35,013 bases of DNA from Bacteroidales bacterium (GCA_016936665.1 JAFGXI010000019.1:1-35013), one strand, 5' to 3'. Positions 7,827-17,355 are shown, counted from the first letter of the stretch. The notes: generated by a model not told the origin, from the letters alone. Numbers and translations are program-made.

Positions 7827-10800
7827 ATGAAACATTATTTATTAATCTTATCGGTGTTTTTTACTACACTGTTGTTTGCACAAGACTTACAATGGGTAAA
7901 AGATTTATCAGAAACAGATCCTGATAATTTAACAGTTGTAGATATAGAGGAAGGCCCTAACGGATATATATACGTTTTGGCCAATTTTACAGGAACTATC
8001 GATATTGCTGCTGGCAGCACAGAATTCAACGTTTCCAGCTACGGAGGCAACGACTTCTTTGTTGCAAAATATACTGCTTCTGGTCAATTTTATAGCGTTT
8101 TTCATGGTGGTAATGATGGTTGGCTGGGCACAGCAACTTCTTCTGATGAATACGCCTACGATATGGACATCTCAAGTTCTGGAAACATTTATTTTACTGG
8201 ATCTTTTGAAAGTAATATGTATTTTCAGCCATACGATCATAGTTCGGATATTTATTGTAACTGCTCTCAAAATATGTTTGTTGCAGAACTTAATCAGAAT
8301 TTAGCTTATCAATGGGTTTCAACACCATACGATTGTTACGAAGACATGGAACAAACAATGATTGAAGGTCAGAAAATTTTCTATTATTCACCTAACGACG
8401 AAATTCTAGTTGCCGGACAGTTTACAGGCGATATTTCATTTACTTCTTCTAGCTCAGTCAATTCTTCTGACGAAGATATGGATTTGTTTTTTACTAAACT
8501 CGAAGGAAACGGAACTTTCGACTGGGGTAAAGCGATAAAGAGTACATCTACAGGCAAAACAGAAAGTGTTACCGGGATTTTTGTACATCCGGATTATGAG
8601 TATATTTATTTAGCTGGAAGTTTTGAAGGCACAATAGATATGGATCCAGGCACTGGTGCAATCAATGTCACATCCAATGGCTATCATGATATTTTTATGG
8701 GGTTTTACAGTTCAAGCGGAACAGCATTTTCTAGTATATATTATGGACAAATTGGTTCTGCAACTGTATCAGATTTTTGTACTGATATGGATATGGATAG
8801 TTATGGTAATGTATATATATCAAGTTCGGTGTATACTAACAAAACCGTAGATATTGATATTAAATCTTCTGTTACAAACGTTTCTGCAGGATCTGGCAAC
8901 GATTCTTACATTGCAAAATACAATTACTTACTCAACTTACAAGATTTTCTGCAGATATCCGGTAATGAAAATAATTCAATAGAACAATTTGGCATAGACC
9001 AAGACGATTTAATTTGTTTGCAAGGGTGGTATTATGGTACAGCCAATTTTAACCCAAAAGGAACAAGTTATAATATGAGCGCAAGTGCTTCAACCATAGA
9101 CATGATTATAGGAAAATATTACGATAACTTCGAAAAACTGGTAGTACAAAGCATCGGGAATGCTGATGCCAATTTGTATCAATCTATGGTTTTAGGGGCA
9201 AACAAACATTCCAGCAACATGATAATTTTTGGGAAATACGTAACGACAACCGATTTTGATGGAGGAATTGGCGAGTCATATATTACCCCTAATGATTATT
9301 TTAATGGAAGGTATTTAGCAAAATATTCACATTGTCAACCCTCGAATATTTCCCTTCAACCAAGCACAAGTTCTAGTTGCGAGGGGACAGATGTAGGGTT
9401 ATCGCTTTCAGCGTCGGGCACTAATTTATCGTATCAATGGTATAAAAATAATACAGCAATTTCGGATGGTTATACAGCCTATGGCGGTGTTCTTGGTTCT
9501 ACCTCCAATTCGCTATCTATTTCTGGAATAAATGAAAATACAGATGACTTATATAAGTGTATCGTATCTAGTTCTTGCGATAATGCATTAACTTCTAATC
9601 AGGTTGCTATTAGTGTAGTTTTAAAACCTGAAATAACCTCAAATCCAACAAATGTAACAAACTGTGAAGGGAATAACGCTAATTTCTCAGTTGTTGCTAC
9701 CGGCTATAATTTATCTTACCAATGGCTAGTCAACGATGGTAGTGGTTCATTCCAAACCATTTCTGATAACGCTACTTATAGTGGCTCTCAAACCGGTTCT
9801 TTAACTGTTAGTAATATTCAACCTTCTCAATCTTATTACCAATATAAATGTATGGTAAGTGGAGATTGTTCGCCGAACACATTTTCTAATCCCGCTTTAT
9901 TAATTGTTAACCCTAACCCAAATATTCAATCACATCCTCAAGACGACGAAGTTTGTGAGGGTGATAATGCAAATTTTAGTGTATCAACTTCTGGCAATGG
10001 ATTATCTTATCAATGGCAAAGATCAACCGATGGTGTTAACTACTCAACAATAAGCGATAATGTTTTTTACAGCGGATCTAACACCTCAAGCTTAACGATA
10101 ACCGCCATCACACTTGGCTTTAATAATTACAGCTACCGTTGCATTGTCTCAGGTACTTGTGGTTCGAGCATTACTTCAAATAGTGGAACTATAATTGTTA
10201 ACGAAAATGCATCCATCAGTTCACAACCTTCAAATGTTGAGATTTGCGAGTACGAAAATACAACATTTAACATCAATGCTAGTGGTTATGGTTTATCCTA
10301 CCGATGGCAAGTAAATAACGGAGGAGGATGGGTTAATTTAAACAATGGAGGTTATTATTCAAATGTAAATTCGCCAAGTCTAAACATAACATACGCAGGC
10401 ACTTCGCTCGATGGTTATTTGTACCGATGTATGGTTAGTAGTAGCTGCTCAGGCACAAGCTATTCATACTCCGCTGAATTAACGGTTGCTTCTTCTCCAG
10501 ATATTACCGTTTACTCATCCAATGGTAATGATTTTTGCGAAGGTCAAACTACCGACTTGTGGATAACCGGAGGTTCTGTTGAATATATCTACCAGTGGAA
10601 ACGAAATTACAGTGCAATTATAGGTGGAACTAACGACGAGTATTCAACAGCACAAAGTGGAATATATAGTATTTATGCAGAAAACGCTATCGGTTGCTCG
10701 TACGAATCGGATCCAATTACGATAAATGTTCATGCTTTGCCAAACGCAACCGTGAGTGTAATTGGTAATTCCACATTCTGCGAAGGAGCTTATGCAGAGT

Positions 10801-12272
10801 TACTCGTCCCTTCCGGTAACGGCTATAGCTATCAGTGGATGGAACAAAACTCTCCTATTATCGGAGCTACCGACAATACTTTTATTGCTACTGAATCTGG
10901 AATTTATAATGTGTCAGTTACCAATACTTTTGGGTGTTCATCAAACTCCTCTACAACTCAAATTACGGTTAATCCACTACCCGAAATTAATATTACACCT
11001 ATAGGAAATGTTGCAATTTGCTATGGTGAAGAAGAAGCCTTAACTGCAGATTTAAATACAGACTATATCTATCAATGGAAATATAACAATATTAATATCA
11101 GCGGTGCAAATAATAATACATATTCAGTTTCTGAAAGTGGATTGTATAACTTATCGCTAATTAATACAAATACAGGTTGCTCCAGCACAAGTCCATATAT
11201 TACTGTGGTAGTTAACCCATTGCCTCAACCGGTTATTAGCTCTTCAGACGAATTAACATATTGTGTTAATGATTATACAACTTTATCACTTAACACATCA
11301 TATAATTCTTATATATGGGATGATTTATCTACCGGAAACACTTTAGTTGTAAATACAGGAGGAAATTATCAAGTTACCGTAACCGATAATAATGGTTGCC
11401 AGAATACCACTAGCATAGAAATCAACGAAGATTTAGTACCAACACCAAATATCTGTATGGTAACAGTAGATACTTCGTTAAATAAAAATTTAATTGTTTG
11501 GGAAAACATGCCTGACGTTACAGGTATTGCATCGTACAATGTATACAAACTAGTTAATAGTTCATATCAATTAATTGGAAATGTTTTATATAACGACACT
11601 ACCGAGTTTGTCGATTTAACATCTGAACCGGATGTTCATTCAGACCAGTACTCTATTGCATCGGTAGATAGTTGCGGAAACATAGGTGCCTATAGCCCTT
11701 TCCACCAAACCATGAACTTGAGTATAGTTGACGGCTCCGGTTCTTCTATTGCTTTAATTTGGACTAAGTATATCGACGAAGCAGGGATAAACAATCCATC
11801 TGAATACGAAATTTATCGAGGCTATAGTACTTTGTCGTACTTTTCATCAATAACCGGTGGTTTGTCAGATTACAATGTCAATATCGCAACACCGCTTCCT
11901 GATGAGCGTTTTATCATTGTAGTTCAAAGACCTTTAGGCTGTGCTCCTTTAAATAATGAGGCTAAAGCCAATGGAGGACCTTATTATCAATCGACTTCAA
12001 ACATTGAAGACGAAGGGATTATTGCAACAAAAATCAATACTCTAGTTAGCAACAATTTAAACATTTATCCAAATCCAGCTACTTCCGTTTTAAATATTCA
12101 ATCGGATAAATTGATTCAAACTATTGAAGTGTTTGACGTAATTGGAAAGAAAGTATTAACGCTTTCCGATATTATGTTAACAGAAATACAAATCGATATT
12201 TCAAGTTTCAAGAATGGAGCTTATACTTTAAGAATTAATGGACAAGTATTAGAGAAGATTATTTTACAATAA
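7827..12272 (+). CDS. Giant T9SS-secreted protein with Ig-like repeats
   Basis: The product is 1,481 residues from the ATG at 7827, which gives a clean signal peptide (1-19, MKHYLLILSVFFTTLLFAQ); a GTG 33 nt upstream would spoil it. Residues 20-500 hold propeller-like repeats with phrases such as NDFFVAKYTASGQF and DMDLFFTKLEGNGTFDWGKA. Residues about 515-1200 are Ig/PKD-like beta domains, each opening with a conserved Cys (CEG, CEY, CYG, CVN) near 518, 612, 710, 807, 905, 985, 1065 and 1146. A fibronectin-like module (about 1209-1400) precedes a type A T9SS sorting domain (1411-1481, NIYPNPATS to the C-terminus). It should be exported by Sec, then T9SS, and attached to or released from the surface, probably as an adhesin or matrix protein. 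Substrate is unknown. Confidence 0.92.
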   Translation: MKHYLLILSVFFTTLLFAQDLQWVKDLSETDPDNLTVVDIEEGPNGYIYVLANFTGTIDIAAGSTEFNVSSYGGNDFFVAKYTASGQFYSVFHGGNDGWLGTATSSDEYAYDMDISSSGNIYFTGSFESNMYFQPYDHSSDIYCNCSQNMFVAELNQNLAYQWVSTPYDCYEDMEQTMIEGQKIFYYSPNDEILVAGQFTGDISFTSSSSVNSSDEDMDLFFTKLEGNGTFDWGKAIKSTSTGKTESVTGIFVHPDYEYIYLAGSFEGTIDMDPGTGAINVTSNGYHDIFMGFYSSSGTAFSSIYYGQIGSATVSDFCTDMDMDSYGNVYISSSVYTNKTVDIDIKSSVTNVSAGSGNDSYIAKYNYLLNLQDFLQISGNENNSIEQFGIDQDDLICLQGWYYGTANFNPKGTSYNMSASASTIDMIIGKYYDNFEKLVVQSIGNADANLYQSMVLGANKHSSNMIIFGKYVTTTDFDGGIGESYITPNDYFNGRYLAKYSHCQPSNISLQPSTSSSCEGTDVGLSLSASGTNLSYQWYKNNTAISDGYTAYGGVLGSTSNSLSISGINENTDDLYKCIVSSSCDNALTSNQVAISVVLKPEITSNPTNVTNCEGNNANFSVVATGYNLSYQWLVNDGSGSFQTISDNATYSGSQTGSLTVSNIQPSQSYYQYKCMVSGDCSPNTFSNPALLIVNPNPNIQSHPQDDEVCEGDNANFSVSTSGNGLSYQWQRSTDGVNYSTISDNVFYSGSNTSSLTITAITLGFNNYSYRCIVSGTCGSSITSNSGTIIVNENASISSQPSNVEICEYENTTFNINASGYGLSYRWQVNNGGGWVNLNNGGYYSNVNSPSLNITYAGTSLDGYLYRCMVSSSCSGTSYSYSAELTVASSPDITVYSSNGNDFCEGQTTDLWITGGSVEYIYQWKRNYSAIIGGTNDEYSTAQSGIYSIYAENAIGCSYESDPITINVHALPNATVSVIGNSTFCEGAYAELLVPSGNGYSYQWMEQNSPIIGATDNTFIATESGIYNVSVTNTFGCSSNSSTTQITVNPLPEINITPIGNVAICYGEEEALTADLNTDYIYQWKYNNINISGANNNTYSVSESGLYNLSLINTNTGCSSTSPYITVVVNPLPQPVISSSDELTYCVNDYTTLSLNTSYNSYIWDDLSTGNTLVVNTGGNYQVTVTDNNGCQNTTSIEINEDLVPTPNICMVTVDTSLNKNLIVWENMPDVTGIASYNVYKLVNSSYQLIGNVLYNDTTEFVDLTSEPDVHSDQYSIASVDSCGNIGAYSPFHQTMNLSIVDGSGSSIALIWTKYIDEAGINNPSEYEIYRGYSTLSYFSSITGGLSDYNVNIATPLPDERFIIVVQRPLGCAPLNNEAKANGGPYYQSTSNIEDEGIIATKINTLVSNNLNIYPNPATSVLNIQSDKLIQTIEVFDVIGKKVLTLSDIMLTEIQIDISSFKNGAYTLRINGQVLEKIILQ

Positions 12273-12280
12273 TCTTCTCT
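12251..12280 (+). other. Perfect 13-bp hairpin spanning the stop codon
   Basis: AGAGAAGATTATT (12251-12263) and AATAATCTTCTCT (12268-12280) are perfect inverted copies around a TTAC loop. The stop codon TAA (12270-12272) lies inside the right arm. No T run follows, so it is not a canonical intrinsic terminator. It could protect the mRNA 3' end, attenuate transcription or mark a processing site. Confidence 0.6.
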
Positions 12281-12341
12281 GTATATCCATTAGTCAAAAT
12301 AAGTTGAACGGATGATGAATAAACACTAAATTGCAATTAAA

Positions 12342-12357
12342 TCATCCTTAAGGATGA
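12342..12357. repeat. 16-bp perfect palindrome in intergenic region
   Basis: TCATCCTTAAGGATGA is fully self-complementary and lies 70 nt after the first T9SS gene and about 137 nt before the next start. It could be an operator half-site pair or a weak hairpin (CATCC-TTAA-GGATG). It is followed by an A run rather than a T run, so plus-strand termination is unlikely. Confidence 0.35.
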
Positions 12358-12463
12358 CAAAAAAGTAAACCCGAAGATGCAATTTTGCGTTTAATTCGAG
12401 ATGTAAAATGTAAAGATTTATCAATTTTATCTTTACTGGTTATACAAATCGAAGCAGGTGTAT

Positions 12464-12471
12464 TATTTTTG
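12464..12471 (+). promoter_or_regulatory. -7 element for the second T9SS gene
   Basis: TATTTTTG fits TAnnTTTG and lies 22 nt before the start codon. No clear TTTG is visible at the expected upstream distance, so only half of the promoter is supported. Confidence 0.4.
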
Positions 12472-12493
12472 AGGAACATAAATATCATTAAAT

Positions 12494-15400
12494 ATGAAAA
12501 AATTTTTACTCTTTATCTTAGTTGTTTTTGTATTTCATTTGACAAATGCTCAACAACATTTTACCAATTACGCAAGTAAAAACACAATTACTTCATTGGC
12601 AGACAAAGGATCTCAAATGTGGATTGGAACTTCAGGAGGATTGTATGTAAGAAGCAAATCGACTGGTGCAATATTACTAACATACACTGTAGATAACGGT
12701 CTTCCTTCAAGCTATGTAAATGATGTTGTTGTTGACCCATTCGATAACGTATGGGTTGCAACAAGAAAAGGTTTAGCCAAATTTAACGGAAGCACATGGA
12801 CCATCTACAACACATCAAATGGTTTACCTAATAACTTAATTGATGGTATAACTGTTGACCAATCCGGTAATATTTGGGTTTATAGTTTTTGGAATTCCCT
12901 GTCGAAGCTCGAATCCAACGGCACTTGGACTACTTACGGAATAGGTGAAGGTTTCCCAAATTCAACTCCATTTTGTATCACTACTGGGCCAAATGGAAAT
13001 ATTTGGATCGGAACCAATGGTAGTGGGGCATACGAATTTGATGTCAATGCACATACCTTTACGCAATATGCCGGCCATTTTGGCACATACGACAGAGTGT
13101 ACGATATTATTGTTGATGCCAATTCTGAAATGTGGTTTGCATCGTATGGAGGATTAGCTAATTACGATTTTTCTACTTGGTCTTTATATACAACGGCAGA
13201 TGGTTTAGCTGCCGCAAACTCTAAAAACTTAACTGCCGATGCTTCTGGAAATATTTGGGTAGGACACTATGCATTAGGTGTTACTAAGTTTGACCCCAAT
13301 GGTGTTAATACAGAGATTTATCAAGAGTCTGATGGTTTAGTTTATAACTATACTCAGGCTATTACTGTTGATTCTGATGGAAAAGTTTGGATAGGCACCC
13401 AATATGGTTTAAGTCGCTACGATGTTGCAGGAAATACTTGGAACAATTATATTGTTTCTAACTCATTATCTAACAACGAAGTACAAGCTCTAGATCAAGA
13501 CGCATCCGGTAATTTATGGATAGGAACTGAATATGGTTTAAATAAATTCAATGGAACTACATGGACCAATTGGTTTGAAGATGATGGCTTAATACAAGAT
13601 CGTGTTAAATGTTTAGATGTTGATAATAACGGTGATGTTTGGACAGGTGCCAATTATGGTTTGTCATTTTTAGACGTTAGCACCAATCTCATCACAACCT
13701 ATGGATCTGCATATGGTATTACACAAGCCAACGATGTTCTTTGTAATAATGACGGATCGGTATGGGTTGCAACTACAAACGGTTTAATCCATTTCGATGG
13801 TGTTACAACAACCACTTACACAACTGCAGACGGATTGGTTAGCAATAGCTGTTATGGCTTACTAAAAGATGGCTCCGGTAATATTTGGGTAGGAACAAGT
13901 AGTGGTATTTCTGTGTGGAATGGCTCTACATTTAGCAACTATACCACTGCGGATGGATTATCTCAAAATTACGTTTCGAGCTTTTCACTTGCTAATAATG
14001 GTGATGTTTGGGCTTTTTGTCAAGCACAAATTTCTGTTTGGAACGGAACTGCTTGGTCTCAAATCGGCTTTTATACTTCGTATGATATGGATCAAGACGT
14101 TAATGGTAACTATTGGATTGCAAATTATTATGGTGCTAAAAAATACGATGGAACAAACACAGCAGTCTATACCTCAGCAGATGGGATGGCAGACGATGTT
14201 GTGTACGAAGTTGAAGTAACTACATCCGGAATTAAATGGTTTGGAACGTATGCTGGATTGATTAAAGCTACATGTGAAGCCCCGAGCCCAAGTTTCACGT
14301 CTAATGTTGCTTGTTTACCGGGTGCAACAAATTTTACCAACACATCAGACTTAGTAGATGTTACCACCTTATACGAATGGGATATTAACAACGATGGCTC
14401 TGTTGAATACACAAGTTTTGAACCTTCTCACGCATTTGTTGCTGAAGGTATATATTCTGTAAAGTTAACTGCATATAACGACGACTGTACGGATGTCTTT
14501 ATCCAAGATGTTGAAGCTTATAACACACCTGAAATTATGACCGATCCTATGGGCTCTGTTTACTTATGTAGTGGATCTTCAATGGATATTTCAGCAATTA
14601 ATAGCAGTATTAATACTTTTTTAAATGAACCATTCGATTATTTCGACTTAGCATCTAGCGGATGGGCCATGGGTGGCGAATGCACTGACAATTGGTTTAT
14701 TGCTAGTTCAAATGTAGCTGGAGGAAGTGCTTCACCAGAATTAAAAATGAATTACAATACCTCATACAATGGCTTAGGTTGGGTTGAATCACCAACTATA
14801 GACGTAAGTGCTTATGGTAATTTAAGCTTATCGTTCACACACAGTGTTGATGATTATTCAGGTGGATATGTATTAGGCCTTAAAACCTCATCGGATGGTA
14901 CAAACTGGAACACTGTTTGGTCAATCTTGGTATCAGGGAATATTACTCCTACTACAGAAACTATTAATATTTCAAATGCAGACATTGGATCTTCAACGTT
15001 TCAAATTGCATTTTTCATGGAAGGCAATAGCTATAATTTAAATTACTGGTACATCGACGACCTTTCTTTATCGAGTATTTCTACTTCTAGTATGAATCCT
15101 GCCTATACTTTCGATTGGTCCCAAGGCAGTCATACCTCAAATATTAATGTAAGTGCATCAGATACTTATACTGTAACAGTTTACAATAATGTTTGCTCAT
15201 ACGAGCCGGCTCCTGTTACAGTGAATGTTGTAGAGCCTTTAGATATTACTATTTGTATGGTAACAGTTGATACAACTTTAGTTGTAGATAGAAACTTAAT
15301 TGTTTGGGAAAAACCTGTTACAACAACTATCGATTATTTTAATATCTACAAAGAAGTTTCCACAGATGTATACAGTATCATTGGATCTCAACCTTATTCA

Positions 15401-16081
15401 AGTATCAGCGAATTTGTAGATTACACCTCTACACCAGACGTTCATGCTGATAAGTATAAAATTTCTGTCGTCGATACTTGCGGAAACGAATCTGACTTAA
15501 GTCCGTATCATCAAACGATGAATTTAAGCCAAGCGCAAGGCGCTCAGTCCGATGAGCTTGTTCTACTTTGGAATAAATACATCGATGAAAGTGGCAGCTT
15601 TGTGCCAGCTAATTACTTCGTTTACAGAGGTGTTGATCAAAATAACATGAATCTCGAAAGCACTTTATCCGGTGGTTTAAGCTCGTATAACTATAATGCA
15701 CAGTCGGTAATTAACGACGAACACTTTATAGTAGTTATCGATATGCCAACTTGTGCTCCAACAACTCAAGCTAAAGCATCAGGAGGTCCATATTACCAAT
15801 CTATGTCTAATCTCGAAGACGAAGGCATTATCAATGTTGGAATTAACCAATTATCTAATTTTGATTTAAAGATATACCCGAATCCAATTACTGATAAAGT
15901 AACTATCGAATCTGAAATCGCTTTGACTTCTGTTAGAATAATCGATTTATCTGGTAGAATTATTAGACAATACGAAGATATTAATCAACAAAGTATTGAA
16001 ATCTTAAGAGATGATATTGTTTCAGGCTCTTACTTTATTGAAATAAATCAAGCTGTTAGAACTAAAGTTGTCTTCAATTAA
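12494..16081 (+). CDS. T9SS-secreted two-component-regulator-propeller protein
   Basis: The 1,195-residue protein has a signal peptide (1-20, ending HLTNAQ). About 14 Reg_prop blades (about 30-590) follow, each with a (V/I)W(V/I)GTxxGL strand and a TxxDGLxxNxV turn about 40 residues apart. Then come a PKD-like domain (about 595-670, YEWDINNDGS), a jelly-roll domain resembling choice-of-anchor J (about 710-860), a fibronectin-like module (about 919-1110) and a T9SS type A sorting domain (1123-1195, LKIYPNPITDKVTIES). Reg_prop propellers usually form the periplasmic sensor of hybrid two-component systems. Here there is no membrane segment or kinase, so the propeller is a secreted surface module that may bind glycans. 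It lies 221 bp after the other T9SS gene and has its own terminator. Confidence 0.92.
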   Translation: MKKFLLFILVVFVFHLTNAQQHFTNYASKNTITSLADKGSQMWIGTSGGLYVRSKSTGAILLTYTVDNGLPSSYVNDVVVDPFDNVWVATRKGLAKFNGSTWTIYNTSNGLPNNLIDGITVDQSGNIWVYSFWNSLSKLESNGTWTTYGIGEGFPNSTPFCITTGPNGNIWIGTNGSGAYEFDVNAHTFTQYAGHFGTYDRVYDIIVDANSEMWFASYGGLANYDFSTWSLYTTADGLAAANSKNLTADASGNIWVGHYALGVTKFDPNGVNTEIYQESDGLVYNYTQAITVDSDGKVWIGTQYGLSRYDVAGNTWNNYIVSNSLSNNEVQALDQDASGNLWIGTEYGLNKFNGTTWTNWFEDDGLIQDRVKCLDVDNNGDVWTGANYGLSFLDVSTNLITTYGSAYGITQANDVLCNNDGSVWVATTNGLIHFDGVTTTTYTTADGLVSNSCYGLLKDGSGNIWVGTSSGISVWNGSTFSNYTTADGLSQNYVSSFSLANNGDVWAFCQAQISVWNGTAWSQIGFYTSYDMDQDVNGNYWIANYYGAKKYDGTNTAVYTSADGMADDVVYEVEVTTSGIKWFGTYAGLIKATCEAPSPSFTSNVACLPGATNFTNTSDLVDVTTLYEWDINNDGSVEYTSFEPSHAFVAEGIYSVKLTAYNDDCTDVFIQDVEAYNTPEIMTDPMGSVYLCSGSSMDISAINSSINTFLNEPFDYFDLASSGWAMGGECTDNWFIASSNVAGGSASPELKMNYNTSYNGLGWVESPTIDVSAYGNLSLSFTHSVDDYSGGYVLGLKTSSDGTNWNTVWSILVSGNITPTTETINISNADIGSSTFQIAFFMEGNSYNLNYWYIDDLSLSSISTSSMNPAYTFDWSQGSHTSNINVSASDTYTVTVYNNVCSYEPAPVTVNVVEPLDITICMVTVDTTLVVDRNLIVWEKPVTTTIDYFNIYKEVSTDVYSIIGSQPYSSISEFVDYTSTPDVHADKYKISVVDTCGNESDLSPYHQTMNLSQAQGAQSDELVLLWNKYIDESGSFVPANYFVYRGVDQNNMNLESTLSGGLSSYNYNAQSVINDEHFIVVIDMPTCAPTTQAKASGGPYYQSMSNLEDEGIINVGINQLSNFDLKIYPNPITDKVTIESEIALTSVRIIDLSGRIIRQYEDINQQSIEILRDDIVSGSYFIEINQAVRTKVVFN

Positions 16082-16100
16082 TGAATAAATACCTCATATC

Positions 16101-16133
16101 AAAAAGGCTTCTCGAATGAGGAGCCTTTTTCTT
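16101..16133 (+). terminator. Rho-independent terminator after the Reg_prop gene
   Basis: AAAAAGGCTTCTC (16101-16113) pairs with GAGGAGCCTTTTT (16118-16130), with one G-U wobble and an AAT-containing loop. The T run closes the structure. It starts 20 nt after the stop codon. Confidence 0.88.
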
Positions 16134-16145
16134 TGTAAATCTTTT

Positions 16146-16153
16146 TACCTTTG
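16146..16153 (+). promoter_or_regulatory. -7 element for the methyltransferase gene
   Basis: TACCTTTG fits TAnnTTTG and lies 20 nt before the ATG at 16174, directly after the upstream terminator. The -33 region overlaps the terminator's T run and shows no clear TTTG. Confidence 0.45.
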
Positions 16154-16173
16154 TCTATACATATTGAATTCTT

Positions 16174-17154
16174 ATGAGCAATACATCTAAAGATCTTTTC
16201 ACATTAATTGAACAATCTTTTATAAATCAATCATTAGTAAAACTAATTATTAGTGCCCCATATAGTAAGCAACACGAATATAAAAAAATAAGTTTACGTC
16301 CTGTACTAATTAAAAATAATGAATGGATACAATGTATTTATACAGAGCATTATCGCGATGTTACTAAAAATTATTCTCATACAGACTGTCTTAATTTGAT
16401 TCAGGATCAAATGAAAGCATTTAAAAATCTTGATTTATATACAATATCCTATCATTATATGTATAAAACCAATAAAAAAGGGAACTCCACATTAATCAAA
16501 GAAACAAATGCATCGGCAAAGCCCGTCGATAAAGCACATAACAGAGAAAAAAGAACACTTATAGAACCCAAAAACAATATTTATCTTCAAGCCCTAGGAG
16601 TTGTCGATAAAAAAGGTATAGTGCTAAAAGGCATGGGCGATAAACTAGCTCAGATTAACCGATATATCGAAACATTAGAACACATTTTAAAACAGTCTTC
16701 TCTAGTCGACAAAAACGACATTTCTATTGTTGATATGGGCTCCGGTAAAGGTTACCTTACATTCGCTTTGTTCGACTATTTAAGCAACAACTTAGGCAAA
16801 AATGTAAGCATGATCGGAGTAGAACAAAGAGAAGAGTTAGTTAATACCTGCAATCTCATTGCTCAGCAATGTGGTTATAATCAATTGAATTTTTCGCAAG
16901 GGCAAATTGCAGATTACCAGATCGATAAAATTGATATCTTAATTGCCTTACACGCCTGCGATACCGCTACCGACGATGCAATTTATTCTGGTATTGCTGC
17001 TAAAGCCGAAATTATAATCACGGCGCCTTGTTGTCACAAGCAAGTACGCAGAGCCATGCCTAAAGAACATTTTCTTAAAGATATTACTCAGTTTGGTATT
17101 TTAGAAGAGCGTCAAGCCGAAATATTAACAGACACCATTCGTGCTCTATCCTGA
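16174..17154 (+). CDS. SAM-dependent methyltransferase (Methyltransf_32-like), cut short by TGA
   Basis: The 326-residue product has a variable N-terminal region (1-150) and a Rossmann methyltransferase core. Motif I is VDMGSGKGYLTFAL, the acidic loop is MIGVEQREELV, and the late motif ITAPCCHKQVRRAM is the PCCHK signature of the Methyltransf_32 (PF13679) group. The target of methylation in this bacterial group is not known to me. The frame ends at TGA (17152-17154) after TIRALS, but continues in the same frame for another 66 codons to a TAA at 17353-17355 with family-like sequence. The product therefore lacks its expected C-terminus, about one sixth of a 393-residue full-length form. Nonsense mutation, sequencing error or readthrough are all possible. 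Confidence 0.8.
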   Translation: MSNTSKDLFTLIEQSFINQSLVKLIISAPYSKQHEYKKISLRPVLIKNNEWIQCIYTEHYRDVTKNYSHTDCLNLIQDQMKAFKNLDLYTISYHYMYKTNKKGNSTLIKETNASAKPVDKAHNREKRTLIEPKNNIYLQALGVVDKKGIVLKGMGDKLAQINRYIETLEHILKQSSLVDKNDISIVDMGSGKGYLTFALFDYLSNNLGKNVSMIGVEQREELVNTCNLIAQQCGYNQLNFSQGQIADYQIDKIDILIALHACDTATDDAIYSGIAAKAEIIITAPCCHKQVRRAMPKEHFLKDITQFGILEERQAEILTDTIRALS

Positions 17155-17355
17155 GAAGCCCAAGGTTATAAAAGTCAAGTTTTCGAATTCATTGCCGATG
17201 CTCATACTCATAAAAATGTGATGGTTGTAGGGGTTAAAAGTCACCAAAAAACCAATATTAAATTGTACCACGATAAGATTGACAAACTAAAAGAACAGTT
17301 CGGTGTTGATTACCAACAACTCGACAGAAAATTAAGAGACGCTACTAAAGCTTAA
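17155..17355 (+). pseudogene. Severed C-terminal part of the methyltransferase
   Basis: In the same frame after the TGA, codons read EAQGYKSQVFEFIADAHTHK and continue to KLRDATKA and a TAA. This looks like the conserved end of the family, where a helix of the type RAL-x-LE-x-xGY is followed by a strand VxEFI and a HTxKNxM motif. There is no start codon of its own at a sensible place, so on its own it is unlikely to be expressed. It overlaps the 3' end of the convergent SpoIIE-type gene by 11 nt. Confidence 0.65.

Noticed and set aside
8005..8304. A 99-codon plus-strand frame inside the Ig-repeat gene
   Set aside because: It overlaps the real gene in another frame, has a low-complexity hydrophobic translation and no start or promoter signal. 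The many smaller overlapping frames elsewhere were dropped for the same reason.
17152..17154. Selenocysteine at the methyltransferase TGA
   Set aside because: I see no convincing bacterial SECIS-type stem-loop directly after the TGA, and no Cys is expected at this family position.
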